DNA of 64,000 nucleotides from Macquaria australasica (taxonomy: Eukaryota > Chordata > Actinopteri > Centrarchiformes > Percichthyidae). The stretch spans positions 372,001-436,000 of the forward strand of contig SEMN01000148.1 of the NCBI GenBank assembly GCA_005408345.1, in the 5' to 3' direction. The number at the start of each line of letters is the position of its first letter. Positions within the stretch are counted from its first letter, which is position 1. Below the pieces are notes generated by a model. The model saw nothing but the letters and a program-made list of their open reading frames with translations, did no database searches and was not told the DNA's origin. The position numbers were made by a program, and so were the translations under genes. This document shows positions 1-12,100 of this stretch, piece by piece.

Positions 1-2055
1 TAATGTGCTCATAGTTGTGTAACCATGTGTGTTTTTTTTAAAGGAGACGTGGCAATCCACTTTATGGTGTACTGTTACCAAAGAGATTTAAATCTTTTGT
101 CAGCGCACAGACACCAGGGGGAAGCATTCAGCCACTTAATGGCAGCTGATCAATGTTATTCACCACAATCATGGTTATAGACTACATCAGATAATGGTTT
201 ACTGTAAAGAAGGTGACATAAGATGAGATACAGTTTCGTATGAAACTTATGCACAATATTAGGATACACTGATGGATCTGTTCACTTTTCTTCAACTTTA
301 GACAACATTAGTTGAGTTGTAAAATAAAACTGCATACTTGGCTCATAGTCAACTGATTTTATCCCGCTTCTTTTTTTTTTTTTTTTTACCAAAGGAGTAA
401 ACCACAGGAGCTGCAGTAAAAGAGAGGTGATCTGCAGCAGTGTTAAAGAAGTGCAGCACTATTTTGACATCACGCAACATTGGAAAAATAAACATGAAAA
501 CATGAACATGGCAGTGATGGATGGGTGGATTCATGTTCAGTTGAATAAAAATCCTATAAAAATGCAATGCTAACCAAATTAATAGTCTCCTCCCTCAACT
601 AGCAGGCCTATTGTTAACAATGGCCGCTAATGTCACTAAAGACACTGCACTTCTGCACTTCTTCTAGTAGTAGTTCTGCTTCTGCTTTTACTAGTACTGC
701 TACTTTCCTTTTTCTACAGTTTTACTGCAACAAATACCACCACCACCGCTATGACTACTGAAACTACTACTAATATGTCAGCTATTATTACAGCAGTGCC
801 TCCACTGGACATGCAAAAGCAACACAATCCACTTAATACATTTGTGAATGTTTGAATATAGAGATAATCCCAACATGACTTTGAATGACTTTGACCATTG
901 TATCTGCCCTCCGTGTGGTTAATTATAGTCATCCCCATTCCAAAATCCTCAAAGAAGTGTGTGCCACTAAATTATCCAGGAAATGTGTTATTTATACTGT
1001 ACAGTGAAGTGTATATTCACCCTTCTTGCAGCAGAATTTCAGAGGAAGATTGGACGTCTTTTGTAGTGCCCCCACCAGGTGTTTATTTAACAGCATACTC
1101 TGCGATGAGAAAAAGGATGAAGGACAACAGACTTTCACATGGTTTATAGACAGAAAACATTTCATCTTTACTTTGGTGCTCTGTAGATGGGTTATTTAAT
1201 CAGCAAGGTCACTGTAGCAAAAAGGAAACTGCAAGATAACTAGTTGCAGGAAGATAGCTGAGACCAGTATAAGAAGAATTTAACAACCTCATAGATTAAA
1301 AAATAGCCGACATTTTGTGTTCAGCTCTCTTCATGGCAAGATAAAACGATACAGATAAAGAAACATGGGTCTTGAGGTGTGGGGTTACTGATGTCTTCTA
1401 TTTATACATTTCTATTTATTTAATTTTTCTTTATGTTATTTGACTTTTTTTTTGATGAATATATGACATTTTCCAGTGTTGCAAGCAAAGCTTCATGTAG
1501 ACATAATCATAGACACACTCATACACTGATGCCCTAGTTAATGGAGTTCACAATGATATACGTGAAACCTTTGTTAAGTCAGGTGCAAAGTGCATATGAT
1601 GAGATTTTGGAATAGAATGCTTTGCTTTCCAAACAACAAGGTTGAAAATATTTTTTGTTGGGACTTTGCTTTTTAATGGGGCGATGCATGACCACCTCAG
1701 CAAAGCATTCAAACACATGGACATGTTTAAAGTTCATTTGTTTATTACAGCCCACAAAAGAGTGAACAATCACTTGATGCTTATTTTTATACAGTATGTT
1801 TTCTTAACACTATAGTGGAGGAGTTAACGAGGAGGAAATGCTGTGTTTGTACTGTGATCTTGGTGATGTGAAGAAATTGTTCTGTTCTTCTTCTCCTATT
1901 TGGTTTCCCCAGGAACTTTTTAAAGATAAATACTATGGATATTTGTTTTGGGGCCATGAGCTCACAATGCCACTTTTTAATCCAGACAATGCCTCACAAT
2001 TTTCATTTTGCTCAATGAGGTCTGCCAGGACCATGGATGAACTGGCTTGGTAAAG
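1..2055. other. Intergenic DNA, no gene recognised
   Basis: AT-rich, non-repetitive vertebrate DNA. The open frames here are under 90 codons, have no family resemblance I recognise, and often begin at non-ATG codons. There is a T tract at 371-387 and a loose run of trinucleotide-like CTA/CTG sequence around 665-800. I see no exon with credible splice sites. Confidence 0.6.
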
Positions 2056-2059
2056 ACAT

Positions 2060-2955
2060 AATTCAGATATGGTACTTTTACTATATGTTTTTGATAGCTA
2101 CAGTTACTAGTTACTTTTCAGATTAATATTTTACGTAAAAAAAAAATAAAAAAAGCTTTAAAGTATAAGCTTTTAAAATACATTACGTTGTTAAAGATTA
2201 AATCAGTGGCTCCCAACCTTTTCGGCTTGTGACCCTTTACGAAGAAGTGTAGTTGGGGGCCCCCTTTGTCATGTTTCAGATGTCTATTAGTTGTTAGAAG
2301 TTTTACCAGAGATAGTCCCCTCTAAACCTCTCTGATGGTTTCATTTGAGTAACTGTTTAAGGCCCAGTGAGGTAAAAACAACAACAACCAATACTTCACA
2401 AAAAAAGCAAAGATGAGAGAAAAGCAAAAATAAAAAAAAATAAATAAATCATATATCATATATCATTAAATAAAACTAAATACAAATTTGTTAAGCAGAA
2501 CAAATTTTGTTCTTCTTTCCTACACCATTAATCATCTCACAACCGCTCAGCTTTATCTTTTGACCCACTGGAGGTGGTCTGACCCCTCGGTTGGGAACCA
2601 CAGGACTAAATTACACAACTGTATATAAAGTAAAACTAGCTTCACTGTGACCAGTTTACCAACAGTAAAATACTACTCGTTATACTCATACTTAGTCATT
2701 CATGATTCAGTATACAGTAAACAATCTAATAATGTAACGTATAATGATACTGATCAATCACACTGGGGCATTTTACTGCGGAACAGTACTTTTACTTTTG
2801 ATACTTTAAGTATATTTTGCTGATAATACTTCTGTACTTTTACTTAGGATTTTGAATGAAGAACTATTACTTGCAATACTGTATTTTTATATTGTTGTAT
2901 TGATGCTTTTACTTAAGTAAAGGATCTGAGTACTTCTTCAACCATAGGACAATTG
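2060..2955 (+). mobile_element. Interspersed teleost repeat, 5'-truncated and split by a younger MITE
   Basis: The stretches 2060-2203 and 2612-2955 together read like a very common fish non-autonomous repeat rich in 'acttttactt' motifs. It ends near 2945 in 'aagtaaaggatctgagtac' followed by 'ttcttcaaccat'. I recognise this from memory of fish repeats (terminal consensus like CAGTGGTGGAAGAAGTACTC in the other orientation); no database was searched. The left part of the usual element is missing, so the copy is truncated. It is interrupted at 2204-2603 by another element. Confidence 0.55.
2204..2603. mobile_element. hAT-like MITE of 400 bp with inverted ends and 8-bp target duplication
   Basis: The left end reads CAGTGGCTCCCAACC (2204-2218). 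The right end reads GGTTGGGAACCACAG (2589-2603), which is its near-perfect reverse complement. The flanks are GATTAAAT (2196-2203) and GACTAAAT (2604-2611), an 8-bp target-site duplication with one mismatch. Eight base pairs is the size made by hAT-superfamily transposases. There is no transposase ORF inside, so the copy is non-autonomous. The interior contains A-rich simple sequence around 2375-2455. Confidence 0.8.
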
Positions 2956-2959
2956 ATAG

Positions 2960-4560
2960 TTTGCTCCTTTACTCCTCCTTTATAGTTAGCAATATGAATC
3001 CTTTGACGAACTGACCAGGTCGCCATTGTCTTTGCTTTTGCAAACATGGTGGTTGTTCTGAGAATGTAATATTCCAAATCTATCCACCAAAATAAGTATC
3101 TAAATACATATGAGAAGAGAACTAGGCCATTCAGTTACAGAAACTTCTTTTGCTGATTTGTGCGGTGTATATCTGACCGGGCTGATTCAAATCTCGAGTG
3201 GTTATTTCCAGACATAAATCTCATAGTGAAAACTGAGATATAGTCTGGCTGGGGATGCTACCACTCCCTCACACTTTGATAAGATAAAACTATGTCACTT
3301 TTTAAACCAACTAAAGCGATTTTTTTCATTCTATTATTCCCACTTCATTACACCCCTGGCCTTCTACAACAACCCCCTCCCTTCTCAAGCTGATCTCAAT
3401 ACTACTGCTTACATAGGCTACTACTACAGCTACATCTACTACTTTCTTTACTGTTAGGCTATATTATCACTATTAAAGTTGGAGTGTATGCATTGTGGGG
3501 CTAAAATTGATCATTATGTCAAATATTCCAGCAGGGAGCAGAAATTGCTGCCACTCAGCTCCAATGCAAGACTTTGGCCAAAAATAACTGTCATTTTACT
3601 TTTCAGTATATATTTACCCTAATGTTTTATTTGGGGTCCTAGGAGACCCTAGGCCACTTTTAACAGCTAAAAAAAACAAACAAAACAAAACATTGTTTAA
3701 ACACTGTGATACTTCATGACCTTTCTTAATTTTATGAGTATTTTTAATAAACCTGATTTTGAACTGATGACATGTTTCAGAAGTCCACTACAGAAAATGA
3801 TGCATCACTTCTGTTTGGGGTTTCAGAGACCCCAGCTGTAAAACATGGTTAGGTACAATGTTTTTTAATATGCTCTATATCTGTGATTGGTGTTGACAGT
3901 ATTTTTTACGTAGTGTGTGCTGTTGTCTGTTTGGATTTCTGTTATTGGACGTGGTTAGGTAGGACTATGTAGCACATTTCTTTGTCTGTAAATGACTTTT
4001 GGCAAACAAAATGAATATACATTTATTACGTCATAGCCCATATAACATACAAGACATGAACTGCTTCCGCATTTGGTGGTATAACAATGAGTTATACCAA
4101 TTTCCATATTTTGTCACCTTCCTCAAATGTGCAAAAGGAAGGGTTATCACTGTAATACCTCTCTACATATTGGGTTTTAATAAGGTCAGAAGAAAGAAAG
4201 GAAAACATTGGAAGACTTTTTTCAGTTGCAATTGCTATTTTTACCCATACAGCAGCGGGGTCTCTGGGACCCCAAACAATGAGGAAGTAAAGCCAATGTC
4301 AACAAAACAAGAGTTAAAGGCCAGAAAGCACAATTATATTCTATACTTTACTACAGTGTGAACTGTCTCAGATCTCAACTACTGCTTGAACATGTTAAAA
4401 TACACTGACCTGAGACACAAATAAAAAAAGAATCTGCCCTAAAGATGTTTAAATTTGAGTTGGTGTCCCGTGTCTAACCAAGCTCAGACTTTTGCTTATC
4501 ATTATAAGGGCCTTTTTTTGTATGAAGCATTTGCTTCCTGTTGCACATATATCCAATTTT
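2960..4560. other. Intergenic DNA, no gene recognised
   Basis: No coding exon is supported. GC-rich palindromic snippets such as 'ggggtcctaggagacccta' (about 3633-3652) and 'ctctgggaccccaaac' (about 4262-4277) recur in variant form at 3818-3835. They suggest debris of an old repeat, but I cannot name a family. The 120-codon frame at 3999-4361 resembles no protein I know. Confidence 0.5.
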
Positions 4561-4569
4561 CTTCATCTT

Positions 4570-4720
4570 TCAGAGAGTTCAATTCAGCTGCAGTTCTCCG
4601 TCAAGGCTTCTGTTCTCTCTGCCCTGTTGCAACTGGTGGAATGAACTCCCCACTGAAGTCAGGACAGCAGCAGCCTGCCACTTTGTATTTATTCATTTAT
4701 TTCTGCGGCTATGTGTACCA
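4570..4720 (+). mobile_element. Possible LINE ORF2 C-terminal remnant
   Basis: A short frame here encodes 'WWNELPTEVRTAAA'. This resembles the 'WNxLPxxVRxAxS' motif near the C-terminus of many fish non-LTR retrotransposon proteins. The usual following 'FKxxLKTHLF' is not preserved, and no catalytic reverse-transcriptase motif is nearby. This may be a very old fragment or a chance match. Confidence 0.35.
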
Positions 4721-4929
4721 CTTTGGTGTGTATGCGTCACCTGCGCTGTCTTTACGGTGTTTGAGGTTCCTGATTGCAGTGTGTTGGCAAACCAAGTCTG
4801 GAGCACCTGGGCCCAGCTTCATAGGACATACAGTATAAGCCCCAGTGGTTTGGCTTTTGGTTTTGTTTTTACACTTAAAAACTCCCCACACTACATTATT
4901 CACACACATCCACATTTAAACTGCTGATG

Positions 4930-5995
4930 TCACTGACTACCAGAACTCACAACATAATTTACTTCATGAATTATTATAAGTAATTCATATTTGCTGCCAT
5001 TTGCTTGTCTGTGGGCCAAGTTGTGACATTAGTTACAAAGTATTTTGCTTGGCATCCGTGCCAGGTCCTGCCGAATCCAATCATAGTTTTTTATGTTGGA
5101 CCTGTCTCAGAAATGAGGTGTACTAGAAAGTGCAGATTGGGTCTGACTGAAGAAAACTGCTATATTGCAGTGCTATTACTGCTGTTGCTTTTGTTAGAGT
5201 GTTAGCCTTCTGCCAATATTACAATTAGAGCACTACTGCAACTTCTTTTTCTTTTTTGCTGATGAGGATCACCATCATTACTGTCATCATCCTAACCATA
5301 ATGGACTTGGAGTCCAACAGACACATCAGCAGGGTCAATATTATCTTCCGAGTGTAACTTCTCACATTTTCACTGGTGTATGCTGCATGATTGATCAGTA
5401 ACAGGAAAGATATATTTTAAAGTAATTTTGAAATAGTGCCGCCATTACATAGATTGTCCACCAAAGATGATTTTTTTCAGTGTGCTGCTCAGTACATATA
5501 TTTGTTACAGTTTGTTAATAAAAACAATTAAGGGATCCTTATCATAAAAGTGTATGTTAGGCATTCATGTTAAACAGCTTATGTTTTCATATTTTTAAAC
5601 TGTAATATATTGATAATGGCCTCAAAAATCCAGTATTGGTTGGGCTCTTAGTATAACAATAGTCATAATAGTTTGCATTCTTGACAAGACAAGACTAGAT
5701 GATAGCATGTGCATTTTTTATAAAAATGAATATTTTTGTCACAAATTTGCCAAATGAGCTGCAGGATATTAAAAAAACAAAAAACAACAACAACAACAAA
5801 AAAAGGCATGTGGTCACTTTATAATCCCTATGGAGATACTTTAAGAGTATGGCAGTTATGCTTTTGTCGCCACAGGGATATAACCTGGCTGCAGCCTCAG
5901 AAATAAGAGGCCCCTTGTAACCTAATCGATTGCCGAGCAGAGAGGCAGACTGGGTCCACACTCTGTGATCCGTTTCTCTGTGTCAGACCAACTTC
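4930..5995. other. Intergenic DNA upstream of ikzf2, no gene recognised
   Basis: AT-rich sequence with short A-rich simple repeats (5772-5803). No exon, recognisable transposon or RNA gene is visible. Confidence 0.5.
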
Positions 5996-6008
5996 CCAGA
6001 ATAGCAAC

Positions 6009-6109
6009 TGCTGCTCTGCTCTGCTCTGCTCTGGAGGAGATGGAGGAGGAAGTCAGTGGTGGATTTAACAACTGTTGCTTTTGCTGCTGCTGCTGCTGCT
6101 GCTGCTGCG
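6009..6109. repeat. (CTCTG)n and (CTG)n simple repeats
   Basis: A pentameric run of 'ctctg' units at about 6009-6032 is followed by a CTG triplet run at about 6082-6109. On the minus strand this reads as CAG, giving a spurious polyglutamine frame. It sits in the region where the ikzf2 promoter and first exon are expected. Being a triplet repeat, it is likely length-variable. Confidence 0.85.
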
Positions 6110-7275
6110 GAACCAAACTACCTTTTAGTCCGCGCTGCATGGCGCGTGTCGAGCTAGAATGAAATCCATTCCAAACCGAGACATTCAGTCGGGATCAATG
6201 TGCAAGTTCATGGGATTACATAAACTCCTACGTGTTTAAGGTAAATAAAAAGAGCGCGAGAGAAACACAAGTGCATGAATCTCTTTCCTGTATTAATTGA
6301 CCATTCTGTTGCTGCTTTAATATAGCCATTCAATAGCATATTATTCGACTATCAGGCTACAGACGCTTCAGAGCTGCTGGAGGCGCATGTCTGCGGCAAA
6401 GGCAGACAAGGAGCGTCTGTCTGATGAATGGAAAGCCAGACGGGCTCTGCTGTAGACTGCGGTGATCGGATAACCTGTTGAATTGCAGCTGTCAGTCAGC
6501 TCCAAAGCCATGCAGGCAACACAGCCAGCGAAAATCACTTAACACGAGAAACACAGCGCGTTGCCACAATAACAACAAAACTGGCTTCACGGTTTTGCAG
6601 CAGATGGTTATTTCCAGGGAAGCACTGTTGTCTGCCAGGTAAATGCACCCTGTCCTCACCGCTTAACCTGTCTGTACATCTGCAAAATAGAGTTCTCCCA
6701 CCTTTTTTTTTTTCTTCTTCTTTTTTTTTTGTTGCTGACATATTAATTCGGCTACCTGAAGTAATGTCGTAGACATACTAGGAAGTAGTGTCAAAAGTGG
6801 CCTCTAAATTGAGAAATAGGGAAATAATCATTTTAATTTCTGACGGGACAAATCTGTCATATCAATCTTTTAGTCATATCTGTTTGTTGTAATGTATTTT
6901 GAAGGTATGACAGTCATGCAGCAGTTTACCCACCGTTTAATTTGCCACTACATCACATTATCCCCCCGCAGTAGCAGTTAAAACGCGTGAGGCTCTGCCG
7001 GTCCGACCTTGACTCATAATCTCCTCAGTAGCTTTTCAACATTGCCTACACACGGATTTCCAGTCCCTTGGTTGTTGAAAATAGCTTGGCTGCTCCCTGC
7101 CGCTATGGCTAATTCCTTAGGAACCGGTGGATCCAGTTTGATCCATCCCTCTCTTTCTTTCCTTCACCAACTTGTTGAGTCTTCCCCCCTCGGTGTTCCT
7201 ACCGTAAAAGTGCGCTGTGTGCGGCTCAGCTAACAGTTGTGTGACTTCTGATGAAATGTCGCAAGTTTGAATCGA
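6110..7275 (+). promoter_or_regulatory. ikzf2: Candidate ikzf2 promoter and non-coding first exon region
   Basis: This stretch is locally richer in GC and CpG than its surroundings (for example 6120-6160, 6380-6560, 7200-7345). It lies just upstream of a candidate 5' UTR exon. A donor-like 'cga|gtgagtg' occurs at 7276 and could end a non-coding first exon. Mammalian IKZF2 also begins with non-coding exons. No TATA box or start site can be assigned from sequence alone. Confidence 0.35.
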
Positions 7276-7571
7276 GTGAGTGTAGAGCTCGATGGCACGG
7301 TGTCGATTTTAAAGTGGAAAACTCGACGGGACGCGCGCAGAAGAGGCTTTGACGCATCAACAGTCACCTGTGGGACTCGGTAGATGCGCTCCTCCTGAAC
7401 TTTTCTCTGCTTTTCTGAACTTGCTCAGATTAATCCTCAGATGCCTTTTCACGTTCCTTTCATTGGACTGTTATTGAAACATGCTGACCTGAAATACGTT
7501 TTTTTCTTTCATACATTTGTGAGAGATCACTGGACAAAATAGGTAATTTTGACTTTTTTGTTTCTTTACAG

Positions 7572-7654
7572 GGAGGTGGAGACAGCTTACCACCCCCTCC
7601 CTCCGTCCTAGACTGAAATTACCAACACATTTTGCACAGGGGAGACGCTTGAAG
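7572..7654 (+). other. ikzf2: Candidate ikzf2 5' UTR exon
   Basis: The segment is preceded by a good acceptor ('ttgtttctttacag') and followed by a donor ('gaag|gtaatt'). It has no ATG and lies 1.46 kb before the exon with the start codon. Helios genes in other vertebrates have non-coding upstream exons, so a leader exon here is plausible. RNA evidence is needed to confirm it. Confidence 0.4.
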
Positions 7655-9115
7655 GTAATTATATGAATACACTATTTATTACATGGTACTTTTTTGTTTT
7701 GCTTTCATGTTTCACTTTTACTTGTAGCTGTTAAGAAACTTATCTTGAAGAAACAAATGACTTTCCAGCTTTCTATGACTGGAAAGTGGTCAAAGTTTCT
7801 TCCATGTAGCCACAGAGGGAGGCTAAATTCTCAGACCATTGTAGCTGAGTATGAGTGAGATTACCATCATCTTTGTTAAACAGTAAACTGCTACTAGAAA
7901 ATAGTTTAATCCAAAGAAACTCAGTAAGGATGTGGGGCATTCTACACCTTCGTAGTAGAATTTTTACACGATCAAAAGAAAGGTTTCTGTAATGACACTT
8001 TTGAGTTGTTTTTTTATTTTAATGAAAGCCTTATGTTCTTCAAGAAAGCCAGCAGTTGTATAATAGAAATGTTGTGTGATCTGTATTAAAATAATATTAA
8101 TAAACTCTATTACAATTCTCTCTGATGCAAGCTATCCCACATTCTAATAATGATAACACACTTCCTTTACATGTGTTGATTTTAACAAATCTTCTACAAA
8201 ACGATAACAAAGGGTCGAGGGATAAAGATGGGCCCAAACTTTACTTTGAAATTCATCCAAATTAGAATCAACTTACAACTTATTTACAACTTCCTCAAAG
8301 AAGCCTGTAGACGCCAAGTGTTATCAACCTGCCCATAAATGTTTAGAAGTTTAAAAACGAGGCGTGTGTTAAAATGTATCTTTGCACAGTTGAATGCCTG
8401 GTGTTCCATTTTGAGTAAATGTTGTTTATTGTGACAGTTGCTTGGTCAGTTTAATACCAGTTTTGCGCAAAAAGTTAAAACGTAATCTGAATTTAATGAC
8501 CCCCCTTTTTAAAATTTGGAATCAATACAGCTATTACTCTGGTGAATGGGTACATTATATCTTTGCTTGTGCGTGTTTTGAATAGAAAGACTGTGGCTTA
8601 AATAATCAATTGCATAATTTCTGCCTCAATAAAAGTTGGGTCTCATATACAAACTATAATTGTGTAATTTCCTGGAAGTAAAATACAGAGAATGGAGACA
8701 CCAGGTCAGCTATAACTTAAGTTCTATTTAGACAACAACATGTTTAGAGAACATGAAACTAAAACACGACTGTTCACACATTTAAAATAGTTCATAGGGT
8801 AGCTTGCTAAATATACGTGACTACTTCTCTAATACGAAAACTGCACAGACCAGAGTCTCTGCTGTAATGTACCTCTGTACACTAGAATCCATGCACCTAA
8901 AGCTGCCTTAAATTTGGGTGTTAATATGATTTTAAACTAATTAATAGTTTACAGGTTCATGATGTTTGTATAAATACATGATTAAGGTTAATTCTGAAGA
9001 TGCACATCACTGTTGCATGCTATTTAATCTGACACAGAGGTCAGGCTGTGTTTCAAGTTGGCTTTTGAAATACACACATTCAGTATTTTTTATTAATGCG
9101 TTTTATTCCCCGCAG
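7655..9115 (+). other. ikzf2: ikzf2 5' intron (upstream of the start-codon exon)
   Basis: AT-rich intron between the candidate leader exon and the start-codon exon. No repeat family, RNA gene or open frame with family resemblance is visible. Confidence 0.4.
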
Positions 9116-9160
9116 CACTCCCTGCAGCACTTGAAATGGAGGCTCCAGACTACTGTGCTA
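9116..9160 (+). CDS. ikzf2: ikzf2 exon with start codon (coding 9136-9160)
   Basis: The acceptor 'tattccccgcag' ends at 9115; a second AG at 9127 could also serve. The start ATG at 9136 has A at -3 and G at +4, a strong Kozak context. It encodes MEAPDYCA plus the first base of a split Ser codon, then donor 'a|gtaagt'. Mammalian Helios also starts with a very short coding exon beginning Met-Glu. The exon is only 25 coding bases, so gene finders may miss it and start the protein too late. Confidence 0.8.
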
Positions 9161-12100
9161 GTAAGTTCTCATATTGCTTACACACTACATTCAGTGCACA
9201 CTGACACTCACTGACCCATACTTTACACCCAATGACACATTTTATGCAGTATCTGTCTGTCTTTTGTTGTACCAATGATGGTGATTATGACGATTGTGTC
9301 TGTGTGTTATTATGTTATTCCGACTTTGACATTATTAACTTATTTTGACTTTCACATCTCTTCCAACTTTTTGAAACAATGATGAAACAAAACATAAAAA
9401 ACAACATTTTTGCAATCACAACACTATAAACATTTCAAGGGATTTTCCCCCAGTGCAGCCTTTTTCCTGTTCACCCCTTAAAGGTAGAGAAAATGATGCA
9501 TTAGCAACATCCTGTTGAATGCAGCAGATACTGGATATGCACTTTGTGGTGCTCCATTGCCCTTTGCTGGTTTCCTTTTGGGCAGGTCTCTTGAAAATCA
9601 TCCCTGCCCCCCTTATATTTCGCTTTTGTATGCAGATCTAAAAAAAAAAACAGGTAGCATGTTGTTTATGACATCAGTGGGGATTTTAGGTCTCCATTGG
9701 GGGTTTGTTCTTATAGGAACACTTGGCAGGCGGGGTAGGTGTGGCGGCGGAAGACGAAATGGAGGCTCTTCCTCTCCCTGTCCTTCTGTGGGTCGCTTCT
9801 GAAATGATGGTTTTGGAACAAATGCTAGTCAGTTCGCATGAAACTGCGGAAAACTCACATCTTTGTGGAATGCAACAGTTTGCATCCTCTTTACTCCCAT
9901 GTATTTTACTGTATGCGCAATACATTGGCAAGGCACTACTATGAGAGAAAATTTAGATCGAACATCGTAACTGTTGTGACACACATCATTATAATCTTGC
10001 ACATACACCACTACACTCTCCCACACTGCACTAAATCCTATACCATCCCCTCTTACATTCAAACATATTCTTCTACTCACCATCATAGAACACACAGATT
10101 TACTCTCTTACATGCACAGTCATAGTGTCCTACAGTAGTAGTCTCTCTTTCATACACAACTAAGCTCTTTTTGTACTCACCCATGATGTATATGTAAGAC
10201 AGAAAATAAAAATGTGGTGTGTGTCAAAAGAATAATAGTATATGTCAAAGAAAAACTATATGTGACGGAGAATGTAAAAGTTTGTTCAAACTGAACGTGA
10301 AGGACATTTTAGAATCAGAATCAGAAGTTGGTTTTGACATACAAGGATTTGCCTTGGTCCCTTGGTGCATGGCAATAAACATAGTAAGAGAAAAGAGAAA
10401 TCCAAGCATTGCAAAAGTCAAGAATCATAAATATGAAATGGAAGATAAGAGTGTTTAAAATGAAGAGGATGGAGTGTGCAAGTATTGAGTAAAGAATGTG
10501 CAGTTGTTCACAGTATGACGTATGAAGAATATGTGCAAAGCAAACATTTGCATTGTAATGCATTGAGTTACATTTGGAGACTTGACGTTAATGTAACGTG
10601 TAGTGTCCAGGATATGAGTCACTGTCAGTGGGGGTCCTGGGCCTTTTGATGAGGCCAGCTGCAGTCTGGAAGAAACTGTTCTTGTGGCGTGAGGTTTTGG
10701 TCTTAATGGACTGCAGCCTCTTGCCGGATGGGAGTGTTTCCAAAAGTTTCTGTCTGGGGTCGGAGGGGTCGACCATAATCTTTCCTGCTCGCCTCAGAGT
10801 CCTGGAGGCAAGCAGGTCCTGGAGGGATGGCAGATTGCAGCCAATCACCTTCTCAACATAGAGAATGATATGCTGGAGTCTGCCCTTGTCCTTGGCAGTG
10901 GCAGCAGCGTACCAGATGGTGATGGAGGAGGTGAGGATGGACTTTGGCAGGTTGAACTTCTTTAGCTGCAGAAGTACATCCTCTGCTGTGCCTTCTTGAT
11001 GAGGGAGCTTATGTTCAGTTGGGTCGGTTATGGCTTTGAGGGGGGACAGCACAAGGTGCTCAAATTACTTCATTACCACGGAGGTCAGGGCGATGGGCCT
11101 GTAGTCATAAGTCCTGTGGTCCTTGGTTTTTTGGGGACGGGGATAATGGTGGAGGTTTTAAAGCAGTGAGGTGTTAAAGATGTGGCACAAGGTGTCACAA
11201 GTGCATATAAAGTCAATGCAAAAACGGGTGGGGTCAAATTCCCCCTTGGGGGCAAAGATGCATATGGGCAAGCTAAAAAAAATTCCAATTGAGTGAAAAA
11301 AATTGTGCTTATTCAAGGCTTTGTGACCAGTGTTGCCAGATTGTTCGGTTTTCCATTTAATGGGCTAATTTTCATTTGATTGGGGGAGTAAAATTTGTTT
11401 AATTTGTTGAGATAATTCGTTCTACTTTTTGTCTCCCCTGACAGCAAGTTATAGTTCAGTGAATTGCCCCATCTCTTCCTTCAGTTATTATGATTGAGAC
11501 TGACAAAGCACTGACTTAAATAGGCTCGACATGCTGTAACTGAAAACTCATGACCGACAAAACCAAATGTCATTATAGTTCATTACAACTAGGTTGAAAC
11601 TTCTTTCCTATTCATATTATGATTCATTAGTCAAAGCTCTGTGACAAAAGACTTGTAACAGCTTACATCTGTTCATATAAATGATGACTTGATCTTGAAC
11701 ATTATCCAAAAGGCTTGGATAATCAGTAATGTAATCTTGGTGAAGATTACATTACTGGTTTCAGGATTGCCTATTTAAACATGCACTGGAGAAGACTGGA
11801 GGTGTGCCTTAGGACTGAACGCTTTATTTTTCGTCTTTCACTTATATTCAGCCATACAACATATCAGGGAGTTTCTGAGGGGCAAAACTCCTTCCCAGAA
11901 CCACAGGCCAAACCCAATAATTTTCATCATGTATGTTACCTTGTTTTTAAGGTAAAGTGTTTAATGTTGTCTAGATGCAAGTGGCCTAAATATGCGTCCA
12001 AGCTGTATATGTCAGACAGACACAAAGCTCCTCTTCTAAATGGAAATTAACCATTAGGTTAATTTTATGATGGCTGGGGTTTGAGGCTCTGATTGGGCAA

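Noticed and set aside
5922..6140. Minus-strand frame with a polyglutamine run
   Set aside because: It is the CTG/CTCTG simple repeat read in reverse; there is no family resemblance, splice context or start signal.
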